DNA from: an uncultured Bryobacterales bacterium
GTDB lineage: Bacteria; Acidobacteriota; Terriglobia; Bryobacterales; UBA6623
Length of the DNA: 64,000 nucleotides
Direction: 5' to 3'
NCBI GenBank assembly: GCA_958295955.1
Contig: OY282420.1
Location: forward strand, 4,044,435 to 4,108,434
This document shows positions 43,098 through 52,221 of this stretch, in pieces. The translations under genes were made by a program, and so were the position numbers. The notes below the pieces were generated by a model that worked only from the letters and a program-made list of their open reading frames with translations, made no database searches and was not told the origin of the DNA. Position 1 is the first letter of the stretch; each line of letters begins with the position of its first letter.

Positions 43098-44249
43098 TCA
43101 GGCAAAGTCCTTGTCCGTAACGAAGCGGTTTTCGTCGATGCTCATCCAGGCCGCGTAGGCGAGCTTCGTCGCTTCGATGGCGAAGTCCGGATTCAGCGCG
43201 GACTGCGAGCGGTTGCGCACGTCGCGAAAGAAATCGCGGTAAAGGCGCGCTTCATTGCTCAAGCCGTCGGAGCCTTCGGAAATGTCCAACTCTCGCGGAT
43301 CGGAGCCCGTCAAGCGAACCACTGCCTTGCGCCGGTCGTATTGCAGCGATCCCTTGCCGCCGGCAATCGTCAACTGCCAATCCGCCCCGCGCGCAAAGCC
43401 GCAGTACGTGTGCTGCACGCGCACGCCGCCGAACTCGGCGATGACGGCGATCGCATCTTCGGTAGTGCGTTCCGGCCAATGAGCCGCGCCTCCGACGGCC
43501 GAGCACTTCGTCAGTGGGGCGGCGATCATTTCGTAGAGAAAGCCGTAGGAGTGGACGGAGAACTCCAACAGGCTGGAGCCGGCGAGACTGCGCAGATGGC
43601 GCCAAGGGACGAGCTTTCCCGATTGCGGATCTTTCGCCGCCCAAGTCCTCGGGTTCCAATCGCCGCGGTACTCGTTGAGGGCGAACAGGCGCGTTTCGCC
43701 GAGCGCTCCGCCGCGCACGAGCTCGATGATCTTGCGGTAGTCGTCCGCGTAGTGCCGCTGCATGCCCACGGCGACGATGCGCTTGTGCTTCCGCGCCGCT
43801 TCCGCGACGCGCTTCGCTTCCTGATAATTCAGCGCGACGGGTTTTTCCATCAACACGTCCTTGCCGGCCTCCATCGCCGCAATCGCGATCTTGGCATGCA
43901 AGTAGTTGGGGACGGCGATCACAACCGCTTGGACATTCTTGTCGGCGATCAACTCGCGGTAATCGACATACATCGCGGCATCGGCTGCCGGGCCGTTGCG
44001 CGCGGCGCGCATGCGGTCGGCCTGGATGTCGCTCAGCGCCGCAACCTCCACGCCGCCCAACTCGCGGTATGCCGCCAAATGCCGCTGCGCGCGGTTGCCC
44101 AGGCCGATCAACCCCAGCTTGGCGTTGCTTTCCTGCGCCGGCAACCGCGCCGCCAGCGCAGCGGCCAAGCCGCCGCCGACCAGCGCGCGCCGCGTCGGAG
44201 ACGCCGTATCTTCCCGGTTGCGCATCGGTAATCGAGCCGCCATCGTCAT
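43098..44249 (-). CDS. Tat-exported Gfo/Idh/MocA oxidoreductase
   Basis: The start is placed at ATG 44249, giving 383 residues with a twin-arginine leader (SPTRRALVGGGLAAAL). A Rossmann fold follows (KLGLIGLGNRAQRHLAAY), then the hallmark EKPVALNYQEAKRVAE and a C-terminal substrate domain containing GVRVQHTYCGFARG. A longer frame extending into the transporter gene is not supported. It lies between the MFS transporter (50 bp) and the sugar isomerase (15 bp). This is the second exported oxidoreductase of this family in the window, so extracytoplasmic sugar oxidation appears recurrent. Confidence 0.87.
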   Translation of the reverse strand: MTMAARLPMRNREDTASPTRRALVGGGLAAALAARLPAQESNAKLGLIGLGNRAQRHLAAYRELGGVEVAALSDIQADRMRAARNGPAADAAMYVDYRELIADKNVQAVVIAVPNYLHAKIAIAAMEAGKDVLMEKPVALNYQEAKRVAEAARKHKRIVAVGMQRHYADDYRKIIELVRGGALGETRLFALNEYRGDWNPRTWAAKDPQSGKLVPWRHLRSLAGSSLLEFSVHSYGFLYEMIAAPLTKCSAVGGAAHWPERTTEDAIAVIAEFGGVRVQHTYCGFARGADWQLTIAGGKGSLQYDRRKAVVRLTGSDPRELDISEGSDGLSNEARLYRDFFRDVRNRSQSALNPDFAIEATKLAYAAWMSIDENRFVTDKDFA

Positions 44250-44299
44250 TCTACAAGCCCCGGCAGGCGGATGAAGAAACTCGCGCCTGCGCAGAACGG

Positions 44300-45688
44300 T
44301 TACTCCGGCAATTCCGCGCCGCGGGTCTCCGGCGCGAAGAACAGCACGGCAATGCCGATCACGAACAGCAGGCTCAGCAGCGAGGCCGTATCGCGCAGGG
44401 AAAATCCCCAATCGCGCTGCATCCATCCGGCGGCAAACAGAATCGGAGCGGCCAGGATACGCCCGACGTTGAAGCAAAACCCCGCGCCGGTGCTGCGCAC
44501 CCGCGTCGGGAACAATTCAGGGAAATAGACGGCGTACCCGGCATGCATGCCGAGCGTCAGAAAGCCGAAGACAGGCAAGGCAACAAGCAGGATGCGCAAG
44601 TCGGACAGAAACTGAAACAGCGCCAGAGCCGAGGCAAGACCCGCCGCGTGGAAGAACAGAAACGCCGGCCGGCGGCCGAATCGTTCCGCCAAAGGGCCGA
44701 AGGAGAGCAGCCCAAGACCGCCGCCGGTCGTTACCAACAGCATCCCCAACATCTCCCAGCGCTTGATCGATCCGAAATTTTCGTCGATAGCCTGTTGGCG
44801 GGGGAGGGACGGACTCGCGCTCGCGTATTGCTCTTCTATTGCTTGGCGAAGAGTGTCTTTGCCGTAGATGTGCGCGCCCCAAAACGTCGCCAGGCCGACC
44901 GCGGCGAGCGTCACGCCGATCACGGTGCGGCGCGCGATTTTTGCCGAAAAAAGAACGGACAGGCGCCCCGAGCCGCGCGGCTCGCCGGCGCCGCGGGATT
45001 TTTTCCACGCCTCCGGCTCTGCTGTCAGCGTCAGGCGGACGGCGACGATCAGCAGCGCCGGAACCGCCCCAAGAGCGAAGCCCAATCTCCAGCCGGAGAC
45101 ATCTAATCCGCCGAGCGCGGCGATCGTAAACTCGCGCTCGGCAACGATGAACGCGCCGGCCGCCACGGCCATCATCGTGCCGACCACGCTCGACGCATGA
45201 AAGATGGCCAATGACCAGGCGCGCGCCCGCCGGGGAAAGACCTCGGCGACGAGCGCCGTCGCCACCGCCCACTCTCCCCCGACGCCCAACGCCACCAGGA
45301 ACCGAAAGACCGCCAGATGCCACCACTGCTGCGAAAGCGCCGACAGAAACGTGAAGCCGGAGTACATGGCGATCGTCAGCACCATCGTCCGGGCTCTTCC
45401 GATACGGTCGCTGAGCATCCCGAAGCAAACGCCGCCCAGCGCGCCGCCCAGGAGAAACGCGCCGAAGGCGATGTTGTTGTAGTAGGAAAGCCTGCCGGCC
45501 AGGCGGGTCTCGTCCGCCGTTGCATCCGCCGGCAGGAGCTCGCGCATCGCCTCATTCATGCTCGCGACGAAGATCTGACCTTCGAAAACATCGAAGATCC
45601 AGCCCAGGGAAGCGATGACGAGGACCAGCCACTGGTATTTCGTAATCCCCGAATACCAGGCTTGCGGGGCGGTTGCGGCGTCAGGCAT
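44300..45688 (-). CDS. MFS transporter (SHS/sialate-like)
   Basis: This roughly 462-residue major-facilitator protein opens its first transmembrane helix with KYQWLVLVIASLGWIFDVFEGQIF. The loop-2/3 motif GMLSDRIGRARTMVLT and GVGGEWAVATALVAEVFP fit the SHS/sugar-acid group. A long periplasmic insert (LRQAIEEQYASASPSL) follows helix 6. The ATG chosen overlaps the divergent NagB-like start (CATG), so no separate promoter space exists. It probably feeds the oxidoreductase and isomerase that follow it on the same strand. Confidence 0.85.
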   Translation of the reverse strand: MPDAATAPQAWYSGITKYQWLVLVIASLGWIFDVFEGQIFVASMNEAMRELLPADATADETRLAGRLSYYNNIAFGAFLLGGALGGVCFGMLSDRIGRARTMVLTIAMYSGFTFLSALSQQWWHLAVFRFLVALGVGGEWAVATALVAEVFPRRARAWSLAIFHASSVVGTMMAVAAGAFIVAEREFTIAALGGLDVSGWRLGFALGAVPALLIVAVRLTLTAEPEAWKKSRGAGEPRGSGRLSVLFSAKIARRTVIGVTLAAVGLATFWGAHIYGKDTLRQAIEEQYASASPSLPRQQAIDENFGSIKRWEMLGMLLVTTGGGLGLLSFGPLAERFGRRPAFLFFHAAGLASALALFQFLSDLRILLVALPVFGFLTLGMHAGYAVYFPELFPTRVRSTGAGFCFNVGRILAAPILFAAGWMQRDWGFSLRDTASLLSLLFVIGIAVLFFAPETRGAELPE

Positions 45689-46580
45689 GAGCGATCGTGA
45701 ACTCGTCCATACTATCGAGACAGAGTGGCTCATGTCTCATCCACGCGCAGCGGAGATTCGACGGCTCAATGCGCTCTCGACCGGAGAATTGATGCGCCGG
45801 GCCGGCGGGCGCTTGACGGTTGTCGAGAGCCTGGAGGCGCTGCACCTGCATTTTGCCGATTCCATCGCCGGGACGGTCGAAGCGAATCACGCCGTTGGCA
45901 GGCCGACGGCGCTTATCCTGCCGTACGGACCTGTCGGGCAATACCCGTTGCTGCGCGACCGCATGCATGGGGGCGGCATTTCAATGAAAAACTGCACGCT
46001 TTTCTTCATGGACGACTACGCCGATGCGGAAGGAAACGCGCTGGATGCGCGGCGCCCGCTGAGCTTCAGGGGAGCGGTCGATTCGTGGCTGCAAACGATC
46101 GATCCGCAACTGCGTCCCAAGCCCGAGAACGTCGTGTTTCCCAATGAAGCGAACGTCGGCGGGATTGCCGATTCGATCGCGCGCGCCGGTGGAATCGACG
46201 TTTGCTACGGCGGCATCGGCATTCATGGACATCTCGCCTTCAATGAGCCGGAGCCGGGCGTCCGCGATTCCGGTCCCCGCTTGGTTCGGCTCAATGAGTT
46301 TACCCGCACCATCAACGCGGTCCGCGCGGGCGTCGGGGGCGACCTCGAAAACTTTCCCCGCCAAGCTTGGACGCTGGGCATGAAACAGTGTCTGGGCGCC
46401 CGCCGCATCGAGCTTTACTGCCGCAACGACCGCGGCCTCGACTGGGCCAACACCGTGCTGCGGTTGGCGCTCCTCGGCAAGCCGGGCGACGATTACCCGG
46501 TCACGTGGGTACGCCGTCATCCACGCTGCCGGATCGTCACCGATCGAAAAACAGCGGCCCCGCCTGCCGTGCGGTTATGA
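45687..46580 (+). CDS. NagB-like glucosamine-6-phosphate deaminase/isomerase
   Basis: This 297-residue NagB-fold enzyme has LILPYGPVGQYPLLRDR, the catalytic-pocket FFMDDYADAEGN (Asp-Asp) and GGIGIHGHLAFNEPEPGV. In E. coli NagB the last motif is GxDGHIAFNEP with a catalytic Asp-His-Glu set. Here the Asp position is His, while His and Glu are kept. Chemistry may therefore differ, for example toward another sugar phosphate. The start at 45687 shares bases with the divergent transporter start; ATG 45732 would avoid that overlap. It is followed one base later by a possible start of the FG-GAP gene. Confidence 0.8.
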   Translation: MSDRELVHTIETEWLMSHPRAAEIRRLNALSTGELMRRAGGRLTVVESLEALHLHFADSIAGTVEANHAVGRPTALILPYGPVGQYPLLRDRMHGGGISMKNCTLFFMDDYADAEGNALDARRPLSFRGAVDSWLQTIDPQLRPKPENVVFPNEANVGGIADSIARAGGIDVCYGGIGIHGHLAFNEPEPGVRDSGPRLVRLNEFTRTINAVRAGVGGDLENFPRQAWTLGMKQCLGARRIELYCRNDRGLDWANTVLRLALLGKPGDDYPVTWVRRHPRCRIVTDRKTAAPPAVRL

Positions 46581-46623
46581 TATGCAGCGCGTTGCCGACA
46601 ATTTCTGCAGCGGGCATGCGAAG

Positions 46624-47754
46624 ATGTCAGGCATGTTTTGGGCGATGCTTTTCGCGCTTGCCGCCCCTCTGATTGCCGGCGAGTTGAACTTCCGCGCGCA
46701 CACCATCGAAGCCGATCTCCAGTCCGGATATCAGACCATCGCCGTCGATATCGACCGCGACGGCCGGCCGGACGTAGTCGGACTCTCGCAGCGGTCCGAG
46801 ACGCTCTACTGGTACGAAAATCCTTCGTGGAAGCGGCGCGCGCTGGTCAGCGGCATGCGGGGCATGATTACGCTGGCCGCCGCCGATCTCGACAGCGACG
46901 GCGTCCCGGAAATCGCCCTGGGGACGCACTTCGGCCAAACCGATGAGACGAGCGAAGGCCGGGTGTACATCGTCGAGCATCGAGGCGACCCCGTCCGCTT
47001 GTGGCAGGCGCGGGAAATCGACCGCCTGCCGACCACGCACCGCTTGCGGTTCGTGGATCTGGACGGCGACGGCGCGGCCGAGCTGGTCAACTCGCCGCTG
47101 ACCGGGCCGGGGTGCCGCAAGCCGTTGTTCGACTGCGATACGCCCCTGGTCTTTTACGAGCAGGGGGACTGGAAACGGCAATACATCAGCGAAGATCTCG
47201 ACGGGGTCGTTCACGGCATGCGCGAAGCGGATTGGGACGGCAACGTGCTCATGACCGCTTCCATGGGCGGCGTTGTGACGTTTCGATGGAGCGGCGGGAA
47301 TTGGGAGCGCCGTCATCTGGTTGCCGGCGACCCGCGCGAGCGGCCGCTCAACGGCGCAAGCGAAATCCGGCTCGGACGCCTTGACGGCGAGCCGTTCCTC
47401 TCCACGATCGAACCCTGGCACGGCAACCAGGTCGTCGTTTACCGCCGGCGGGACGGCGGCGGACGGCGGCGGGAAGTGATTACGGACAGCCTCCGCGACG
47501 GGCACGTGCTCAACGTTGCCGACTTCGACGGGGACGGAAACGACGAGCTTGTCGCCGGCGCGCGGGGCGAGCCGTTCTCTCTCGCTCTTTACCGCTTCGC
47601 GGACGGCCGCTGGAAACGCTACGCGCTGGACGAAGGCGGGTTGTCCGCAGCCGGCTGCGATATTGCGGATCTCGATTCCGACAAAGACCTCGACATGGTC
47701 TGTATCGGCGCGCGGACCGGCAACATCAAGTGGTATGAGAACCTGACCGACTGA
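46624..47754 (+). CDS. Secreted FG-GAP/VCBS-repeat protein
   Basis: This roughly 376-residue protein has a signal peptide (FWAMLFALAAPLIAGEL) and FG-GAP blades: AVDIDRDGRPDVVGL, AADLDSDGVPEIALG, FVDLDGDGAAELVN, VADFDGDGNDELVAG and IADLDSDKDLDMVCIG. The start at 46624 is preferred because the signal peptide then begins at once. An earlier ATG at 46582 would add a non-hydrophobic stretch. It probably binds a carbohydrate or peptide outside the cytoplasm. It follows the NagB-like gene in the same direction. Confidence 0.83.
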   Translation: MSGMFWAMLFALAAPLIAGELNFRAHTIEADLQSGYQTIAVDIDRDGRPDVVGLSQRSETLYWYENPSWKRRALVSGMRGMITLAAADLDSDGVPEIALGTHFGQTDETSEGRVYIVEHRGDPVRLWQAREIDRLPTTHRLRFVDLDGDGAAELVNSPLTGPGCRKPLFDCDTPLVFYEQGDWKRQYISEDLDGVVHGMREADWDGNVLMTASMGGVVTFRWSGGNWERRHLVAGDPRERPLNGASEIRLGRLDGEPFLSTIEPWHGNQVVVYRRRDGGGRRREVITDSLRDGHVLNVADFDGDGNDELVAGARGEPFSLALYRFADGRWKRYALDEGGLSAAGCDIADLDSDKDLDMVCIGARTGNIKWYENLTD

Positions 47755-47770
47755 ACGGCGGGGCTCGCTC

Positions 47771-48439
47771 TCACGCCTTGCGGAACGTCAGCCAGAAATA
47801 CTGCGTTTCGGCGCCGCTGTGCGCTTCCATGACAAAGCCCGATTCCTTGGTGAGTTTCTCGGATTCTTGCAGGGAGATGGAGACGCCGTTCCAGGTGTTG
47901 TAGCGCTTTTGCCGCGCTCCCGGCGATCCCTGCGCCTGAAACTTGAACAGGCCGCCCGGCTTCAGCACGCGAAAAACCTCCCGGCAGTACGATTCGATCA
48001 CCGTGAACGCGGGGATGTGCTGGAAGACGATGAAGGAGAAGGCGAAGTCGAACCGCTCCGACTCCACGCCGGCAAGAGAATAACCGTCGCCGAGCGTCAA
48101 GCGGACGTTACCGCAATCGCGAAGATTCTCCCTTGCCTTCGCGAGCATCTCGTCGCTGATGTCCAGCGCCGTCACCTCGCCGAAGATGCGCGCCAACATG
48201 CGCGTCATGCGCCCGACGCCGCAGCCGATTTCGAGCATGTTCAAGTCGAGCGGCGATCGGCTGCCGCCGCAGATACGGAGCATGTCCGGCATGATTTCAT
48301 TGGCGACGTTGATCTCCCCGGAGCGGAAAAACTCTCGCTCATCCCATTGCTCGTGCTCGTTTTGGACGTAGTGCCGGGGATTGTCGCGCGCTCGGGCGTT
48401 CCAGTCCTCGCGCATCTCCGAGACGATCTGTCGTTTCAT
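47771..48439 (-). CDS. Class I SAM-dependent methyltransferase
   Basis: This 222-residue methyltransferase has motif I MLEIGCGVGRMTRMLAR (about residues 69-85), EVTALDISDEMLAKARE, a glycine loop LTLGDGYSLAG and FDFAFSFIVFQHI. The C-terminal region includes LFKFQAQGSPGARQ. It sits 16 bp downstream of the enolase-superfamily gene in the same orientation, at the end of the fatty acid hydroxylase/GH3 operon. It may methylate that pathway's product. No substrate can be named. Confidence 0.85.
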   Translation of the reverse strand: MKRQIVSEMREDWNARARDNPRHYVQNEHEQWDEREFFRSGEINVANEIMPDMLRICGGSRSPLDLNMLEIGCGVGRMTRMLARIFGEVTALDISDEMLAKARENLRDCGNVRLTLGDGYSLAGVESERFDFAFSFIVFQHIPAFTVIESYCREVFRVLKPGGLFKFQAQGSPGARQKRYNTWNGVSISLQESEKLTKESGFVMEAHSGAETQYFWLTFRKA

Positions 48440-48455
48440 GCGGCCGTACCCATCC

Positions 48456-49583
48456 TTAAAGGTTAACAGTCTGCGTGATTTTGCCGCGGGCCGCCAGCCC
48501 CCAGCCGGCGCGCTCGGAGAATCCGAAGCCGCGCGTGTCGAGCGCGCCGCCGAACCCGAACATGACGGGCCGGGAGCAGATGTCGTGCTGCAGCAAGCGC
48601 GTGCCGAAAGCGCCCTCTTGCGCGTACAGTGCTTCGCCCGCGGCCTGAGCCGCCGGAAGCGCCGCGCGGGTCAGCACGCTGGTCTCGCCGACTTGCGCCC
48701 CGACGACGACGGGTATCGACATTTCGCGGACATGTTTCAGCACATCGAGAGAGCGCAGCAGCCCGCCCATTTTCGAGATTCGTATGTTGACCATCCAGCG
48801 CCCGGGGTCTCCGGCGATGCGCGGCAGCCAACCGGACCGCGCCGTGCTTTCGTCGAGAACGATGCGCGCTCCGGTGCGTTCCGCGACGAGTCTCATGCCT
48901 TCGAAATCGCCGGAGGCAAGCGGTTCCTCGACCGCGGCGACGGGGCCGAGGGCCGTCAGATATTCGGCAGCTTCGCGCGCATCCTTCCAAAAATTGTTTG
49001 CATCGACGCGGATTCTCTCCTTCTCGATCCCCAATTTGCGCAACGTCTTCAGCTTGCGTTTGTCCGCCGCCAGGTTTCCCGAGAGCTTGAACTTGAAATC
49101 TTTGAGGCCGAGCGCGCGGTACCGCGCCGCCGTTTTCAGAAACAAAGGAAATTCGCTGTCTCCCAAAACCGCCGAGTAAAAGAAACGCCGCCGCAGGCGC
49201 GGAAGCCCCAGCAGGTCTTCTACGGGGACGCGACGTTCCCGGGCCAAGAGATCGAGCAGCGCCAACTCGAGGGCGCACCATGCCGCGGGATGCGCGTCGA
49301 TTGCGCCCGCGCGGTCGGCTTGCCATGCCCGCAAATCGTCGAGCGAATGGATTTCGCGGACGACGGCTTCGCGGACGCCGCGGCAAAACTCCTCGGCGGA
49401 GGCCAATGTCTCGCCGGTCACGTACCGGCGGGGGCAGCCTTCGCCGATGCCCGGCAAGCCGTTTCCGTTTCCCCGCGCCTCGGCCCAGACGCTCTGCATC
49501 CGCGCGCGTTCCGCGGAGGCGTGGCGGAAGTTCAGTTTGAAGGGGATCTCAAGACGCGAAATGCGCAACTCGTCGATTTGCAC
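48456..49583 (-). CDS. Enolase-superfamily protein, MLE subgroup (dipeptide epimerase/OSBS-like)
   Basis: This roughly 375-residue enzyme has a KFKLSG Lys-x-Lys motif, VDANNF (Asp), VEEPL (Glu), LDEST (Asp/Glu) and RISKMGG (Lys on the opposite face). The full catalytic set of the muconate-lactonizing subgroup is therefore present. GTG 49583 is used because it lies five bases after the GH3 stop. A longer frame beginning inside the GH3 gene (to 49637) is possible. It is flanked by an adenylating enzyme and a methyltransferase, so racemisation of an amino-acid-like or acyl-amino acid substrate is a plausible role. Confidence 0.85.
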   Translation of the reverse strand: MQIDELRISRLEIPFKLNFRHASAERARMQSVWAEARGNGNGLPGIGEGCPRRYVTGETLASAEEFCRGVREAVVREIHSLDDLRAWQADRAGAIDAHPAAWCALELALLDLLARERRVPVEDLLGLPRLRRRFFYSAVLGDSEFPLFLKTAARYRALGLKDFKFKLSGNLAADKRKLKTLRKLGIEKERIRVDANNFWKDAREAAEYLTALGPVAAVEEPLASGDFEGMRLVAERTGARIVLDESTARSGWLPRIAGDPGRWMVNIRISKMGGLLRSLDVLKHVREMSIPVVVGAQVGETSVLTRAALPAAQAAGEALYAQEGAFGTRLLQHDICSRPVMFGFGGALDTRGFGFSERAGWGLAARGKITQTVNL

Positions 49584-49588
49584 GGCGC

Positions 49589-51271
49589 TTATGCGTCTCG
49601 AAGACTGACCGCGAACTTCGCGAACGGGAACGAGCAAGCGCCGGCATACTGGAGAGCGACGATTTTGAATTGAATCTCCCGCCGGCCGCGGTCGACGTAG
49701 TGCTGCTTGTAGGCATGGCCGGCCGAGCGTTGGAGCGGCGCGATCTCAAGAGGGCGCAGTCTCCCGCTTTTGCGTTTCTGTTCGTACTCGACGTTGCGCG
49801 CATAGAGCTCGCTTTCCACGGCGGCGCGCAGCAATTCGACTTGCCTCGCTTCCGCCTCCGGCCATTCGATGAAGAGCCGGTAAACCGCGCTCTGCGCATC
49901 CGCGAACATGACGAAAAAAACCGACAACTGCCCGAGCGATTCCTCGGCGGCGCGCACGGCCTCGATGACTTGGCTCTCGTACAGCTTTTCTCCCGTGATG
50001 TTCGTCACGCCGGTTCCCTTTTGCACGAAGCGGATGCAAGGCGTGTCGTGGAACCGCCCGCATGCCTCGACGATGTCGTTCATGAAATAGCGGTAGAGCC
50101 CTCCGCTGGTCGTGACGAAAATGTAGTACCGTCCGCCTTCCTTGAGGCGTTCGATCGTCAGAAATTTGGGCCGACCGTTGTCCCAGTCCTCGCGCTCGAC
50201 GAACTCGAAGAAGTTTTGCTGGATTGTCGGCGCCCCGGTTTGGCTGTCCGTATCGACCGTAATGGAGCCGCGGAACTCGCTTGCCATGTAGCCGAGCTCG
50301 GCGACCCGCACCGACGGCGGCAAGAGCTTGCGCACGGCTTTGAGCGCGATGCCGCAACTGCCGCCGGTCCAGGTTGTGACCAGCCGCAGGCGCGGCCAGA
50401 TATCGCTGACGGAAGGGGTTGCGATGCGTAGCAGGGACTGGAGCTCGGCCATGCGCTCGGCGGAGCATCGCAGGCGAGGCAGCACCGCCGCGCGCTGCGC
50501 CGGGGTGAGGCGGTCGGCGCAGGAGAGCGTACCGGCGGCGATGTCCCGCAGCAGAGTTTCGCGGCGCTCGCCGAAAACCGAGACCAGCTTCAACAACGTG
50601 GACGGGTTTGCCGTTGCGATGCAAGCGATGTCGGGGCAACTCAAGGCCAAAGCGACGATGACATGGTATTTCAACTCGTAATCGTCGATGGCGAGGACCT
50701 CTTCGGGCAGGACGTAGCGCCGGCGGGCGCGGCGGGGCATGATTTGATAAACGTGCCCGGAAGCGGAACCGTACGGCGCGCCGGTTTTCAAGTGGCCCTC
50801 GACAGCCGGGCTGACGATGCCCAGGATTCTGCCATGGAAGACTTCGGGTTCGACGCAAAACAACGCGTAAGACTGCGTTGCCTGCATGCGCTTGTAATCC
50901 GCGAGGGTCTCGTCGAGCAGCGGAATGAGCTTCGGCTTTCCGGTGGTCCCGCTGGTTTGGGCGTAGAGCGCCGGGGGCGCCGCGGTCAGCGCCGGTTCGC
51001 CCGTTTCCTGCTGCCGTTCGATATAGGGGCGCAGCGACTCGTAGGTCTGGACGGGAACGGACGCGGCGAAGTCGTCGTAACCGGCAATGGCCGCGAAGTT
51101 GTGCTCGCGCCCGAAAGCGGTCTGCCGGTTGCGGTGAAGCAGATCGAGCAACAGCCGGTTCTGCGTTTCCCGCGGCTGCCGGCAGGCGCGCACGAAAGGC
51201 CGCCAGTGCGTCCAGCCGAGCGTGTTCATGCGGGCCCGCACGGCGGCGTTTTCGAGCGACTCGAGATTCAT
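49589..51271 (-). CDS. GH3-family acyl-adenylating amidosynthetase-like protein
   Basis: This 560-residue protein has the GH3 fold: ATP-binding YAQTSGTTGKPKLIP (about residues 101-115), then LGYMASEFRGSITVD, FFEFVEREDW, a GGLYRYFMNDIVE segment and FVQKGTGVTNITGEKLYE near the C-terminal domain. GH3 enzymes adenylate a carboxylate and condense it with an amino acid. The bacterial branch is little characterised. Its ATG overlaps the fatty acid hydroxylase stop by four bases, and the enolase-superfamily gene follows, which suggests synthesis of an acyl-amino acid-like molecule. Confidence 0.9.
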   Translation of the reverse strand: MNLESLENAAVRARMNTLGWTHWRPFVRACRQPRETQNRLLLDLLHRNRQTAFGREHNFAAIAGYDDFAASVPVQTYESLRPYIERQQETGEPALTAAPPALYAQTSGTTGKPKLIPLLDETLADYKRMQATQSYALFCVEPEVFHGRILGIVSPAVEGHLKTGAPYGSASGHVYQIMPRRARRRYVLPEEVLAIDDYELKYHVIVALALSCPDIACIATANPSTLLKLVSVFGERRETLLRDIAAGTLSCADRLTPAQRAAVLPRLRCSAERMAELQSLLRIATPSVSDIWPRLRLVTTWTGGSCGIALKAVRKLLPPSVRVAELGYMASEFRGSITVDTDSQTGAPTIQQNFFEFVEREDWDNGRPKFLTIERLKEGGRYYIFVTTSGGLYRYFMNDIVEACGRFHDTPCIRFVQKGTGVTNITGEKLYESQVIEAVRAAEESLGQLSVFFVMFADAQSAVYRLFIEWPEAEARQVELLRAAVESELYARNVEYEQKRKSGRLRPLEIAPLQRSAGHAYKQHYVDRGRREIQFKIVALQYAGACSFPFAKFAVSLRDA

Positions 51272-52170
51272 CGGACCGGGGACCGGCTTTTGTCCGGGCC
51301 GAGTGCCGGCGGCGCCAGCATCTGCGCGGCGAAGTCCTGCGGATAGGCGCGGTTGAGCAGTCCGAGCTCGCCGACCCGGCGGCCTTGCGGCAAGAACCAG
51401 GTTCCGAACGCAAGATCCCAGACAATCAGATTGTTGCCGTAATTGTGGTTCGATTCCTCGGGCAATCGGGAGTGGTGCCAGCGGTGGAGCTCGGCGCCGC
51501 TGACGACGTAGTTGAGAATGCCGTAGCGGACGTCGACGTTCGAATGCTGAAAGAAGCCGTTCACCGCGTAAAAGATGAAATAAAAGGCCAGGGTCTCTGC
51601 GCCGACTCCGAGCAAAATGAAAGGCAGTGCGTCGAGCAGGAACTGCAAGGCTTTTTCAAGCGGATGAAAGCGCCCGACGTTGAGCCAGTAGAGTCTCTTC
51701 GGCGAGTGGTGGACGACATGAAGCCGCCACAGGAAATTGGTATTGTGCGCCGCCACGTGAAGCCAGTAGCGCAAGAGCTCGGCCAGCAGCAGCATCAGAA
51801 CGACCTGCGCCGCAATCGGCCAATGCGCGGGCCAGATGCCCGCGGCGGCGAGTTGAAATTCTTGCGAGGAGCGCAGCAGCAGAGCGGCGGCGCCAAGCGA
51901 AAGCGCTTGGGGAACCAGCATCTGCACGGCGAGCATGAAGGCCAGATCGTTTTTGACTTCGCTCCAGCGCGGCTGCCAGTTGCGGTCGTAGGGAATGACG
52001 AATTCGAGCAGCGCAACCGCTGCGGCGCCGACGATTGCGGCCGCGTAGGCGCAGGGAAGAACGGCCGTCCCCGCTGCTCGATGGAGCGCCTTCGCGGTCA
52101 GCAACGCCGACAGCATCACCGCCGGGTATGCGGCCTTGCGCAAGGGCGTCAGCGGAAGCTTCGAATCCAT
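51268..52170 (-). CDS. Fatty acid hydroxylase/sterol desaturase-family membrane protein
   Basis: This 300-residue integral membrane di-iron protein has the histidine boxes LHVAAHNTN, WRLHVVHHSPKRL and GAELHRWHHSRLP. Four to five hydrophobic segments lie around LLEFVIP, MLAVQMLVPQALSLGAAALL and VVLMLLLAELLRY. It uses O2 to hydroxylate or desaturate a lipid chain. It heads the operon with GH3, enolase-type and methyltransferase genes, so the lipid may be a substrate of the GH3 enzyme. A perfect TATAAT lies 23 bases before the start. Confidence 0.9.
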   Translation of the reverse strand: MDSKLPLTPLRKAAYPAVMLSALLTAKALHRAAGTAVLPCAYAAAIVGAAAVALLEFVIPYDRNWQPRWSEVKNDLAFMLAVQMLVPQALSLGAAALLLRSSQEFQLAAAGIWPAHWPIAAQVVLMLLLAELLRYWLHVAAHNTNFLWRLHVVHHSPKRLYWLNVGRFHPLEKALQFLLDALPFILLGVGAETLAFYFIFYAVNGFFQHSNVDVRYGILNYVVSGAELHRWHHSRLPEESNHNYGNNLIVWDLAFGTWFLPQGRRVGELGLLNRAYPQDFAAQMLAPPALGPDKSRSPVR

Positions 52171-52193
52171 CGCATGCGGGAAGAACCATAGTC

Positions 52194-52199
52194 ATTATA
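52194..52199 (-). promoter_or_regulatory. TATAAT -10 box of the fatty acid hydroxylase/GH3 operon
   Basis: On the minus strand TATAAT is 23 bases upstream of the hydroxylase ATG. The -35 is not obvious. The same short region must also serve the divergent DUF2147 gene. Confidence 0.4.
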
Positions 52200-52221
52200 G
52201 GCTGTGAGAGGAACGGCGGGT

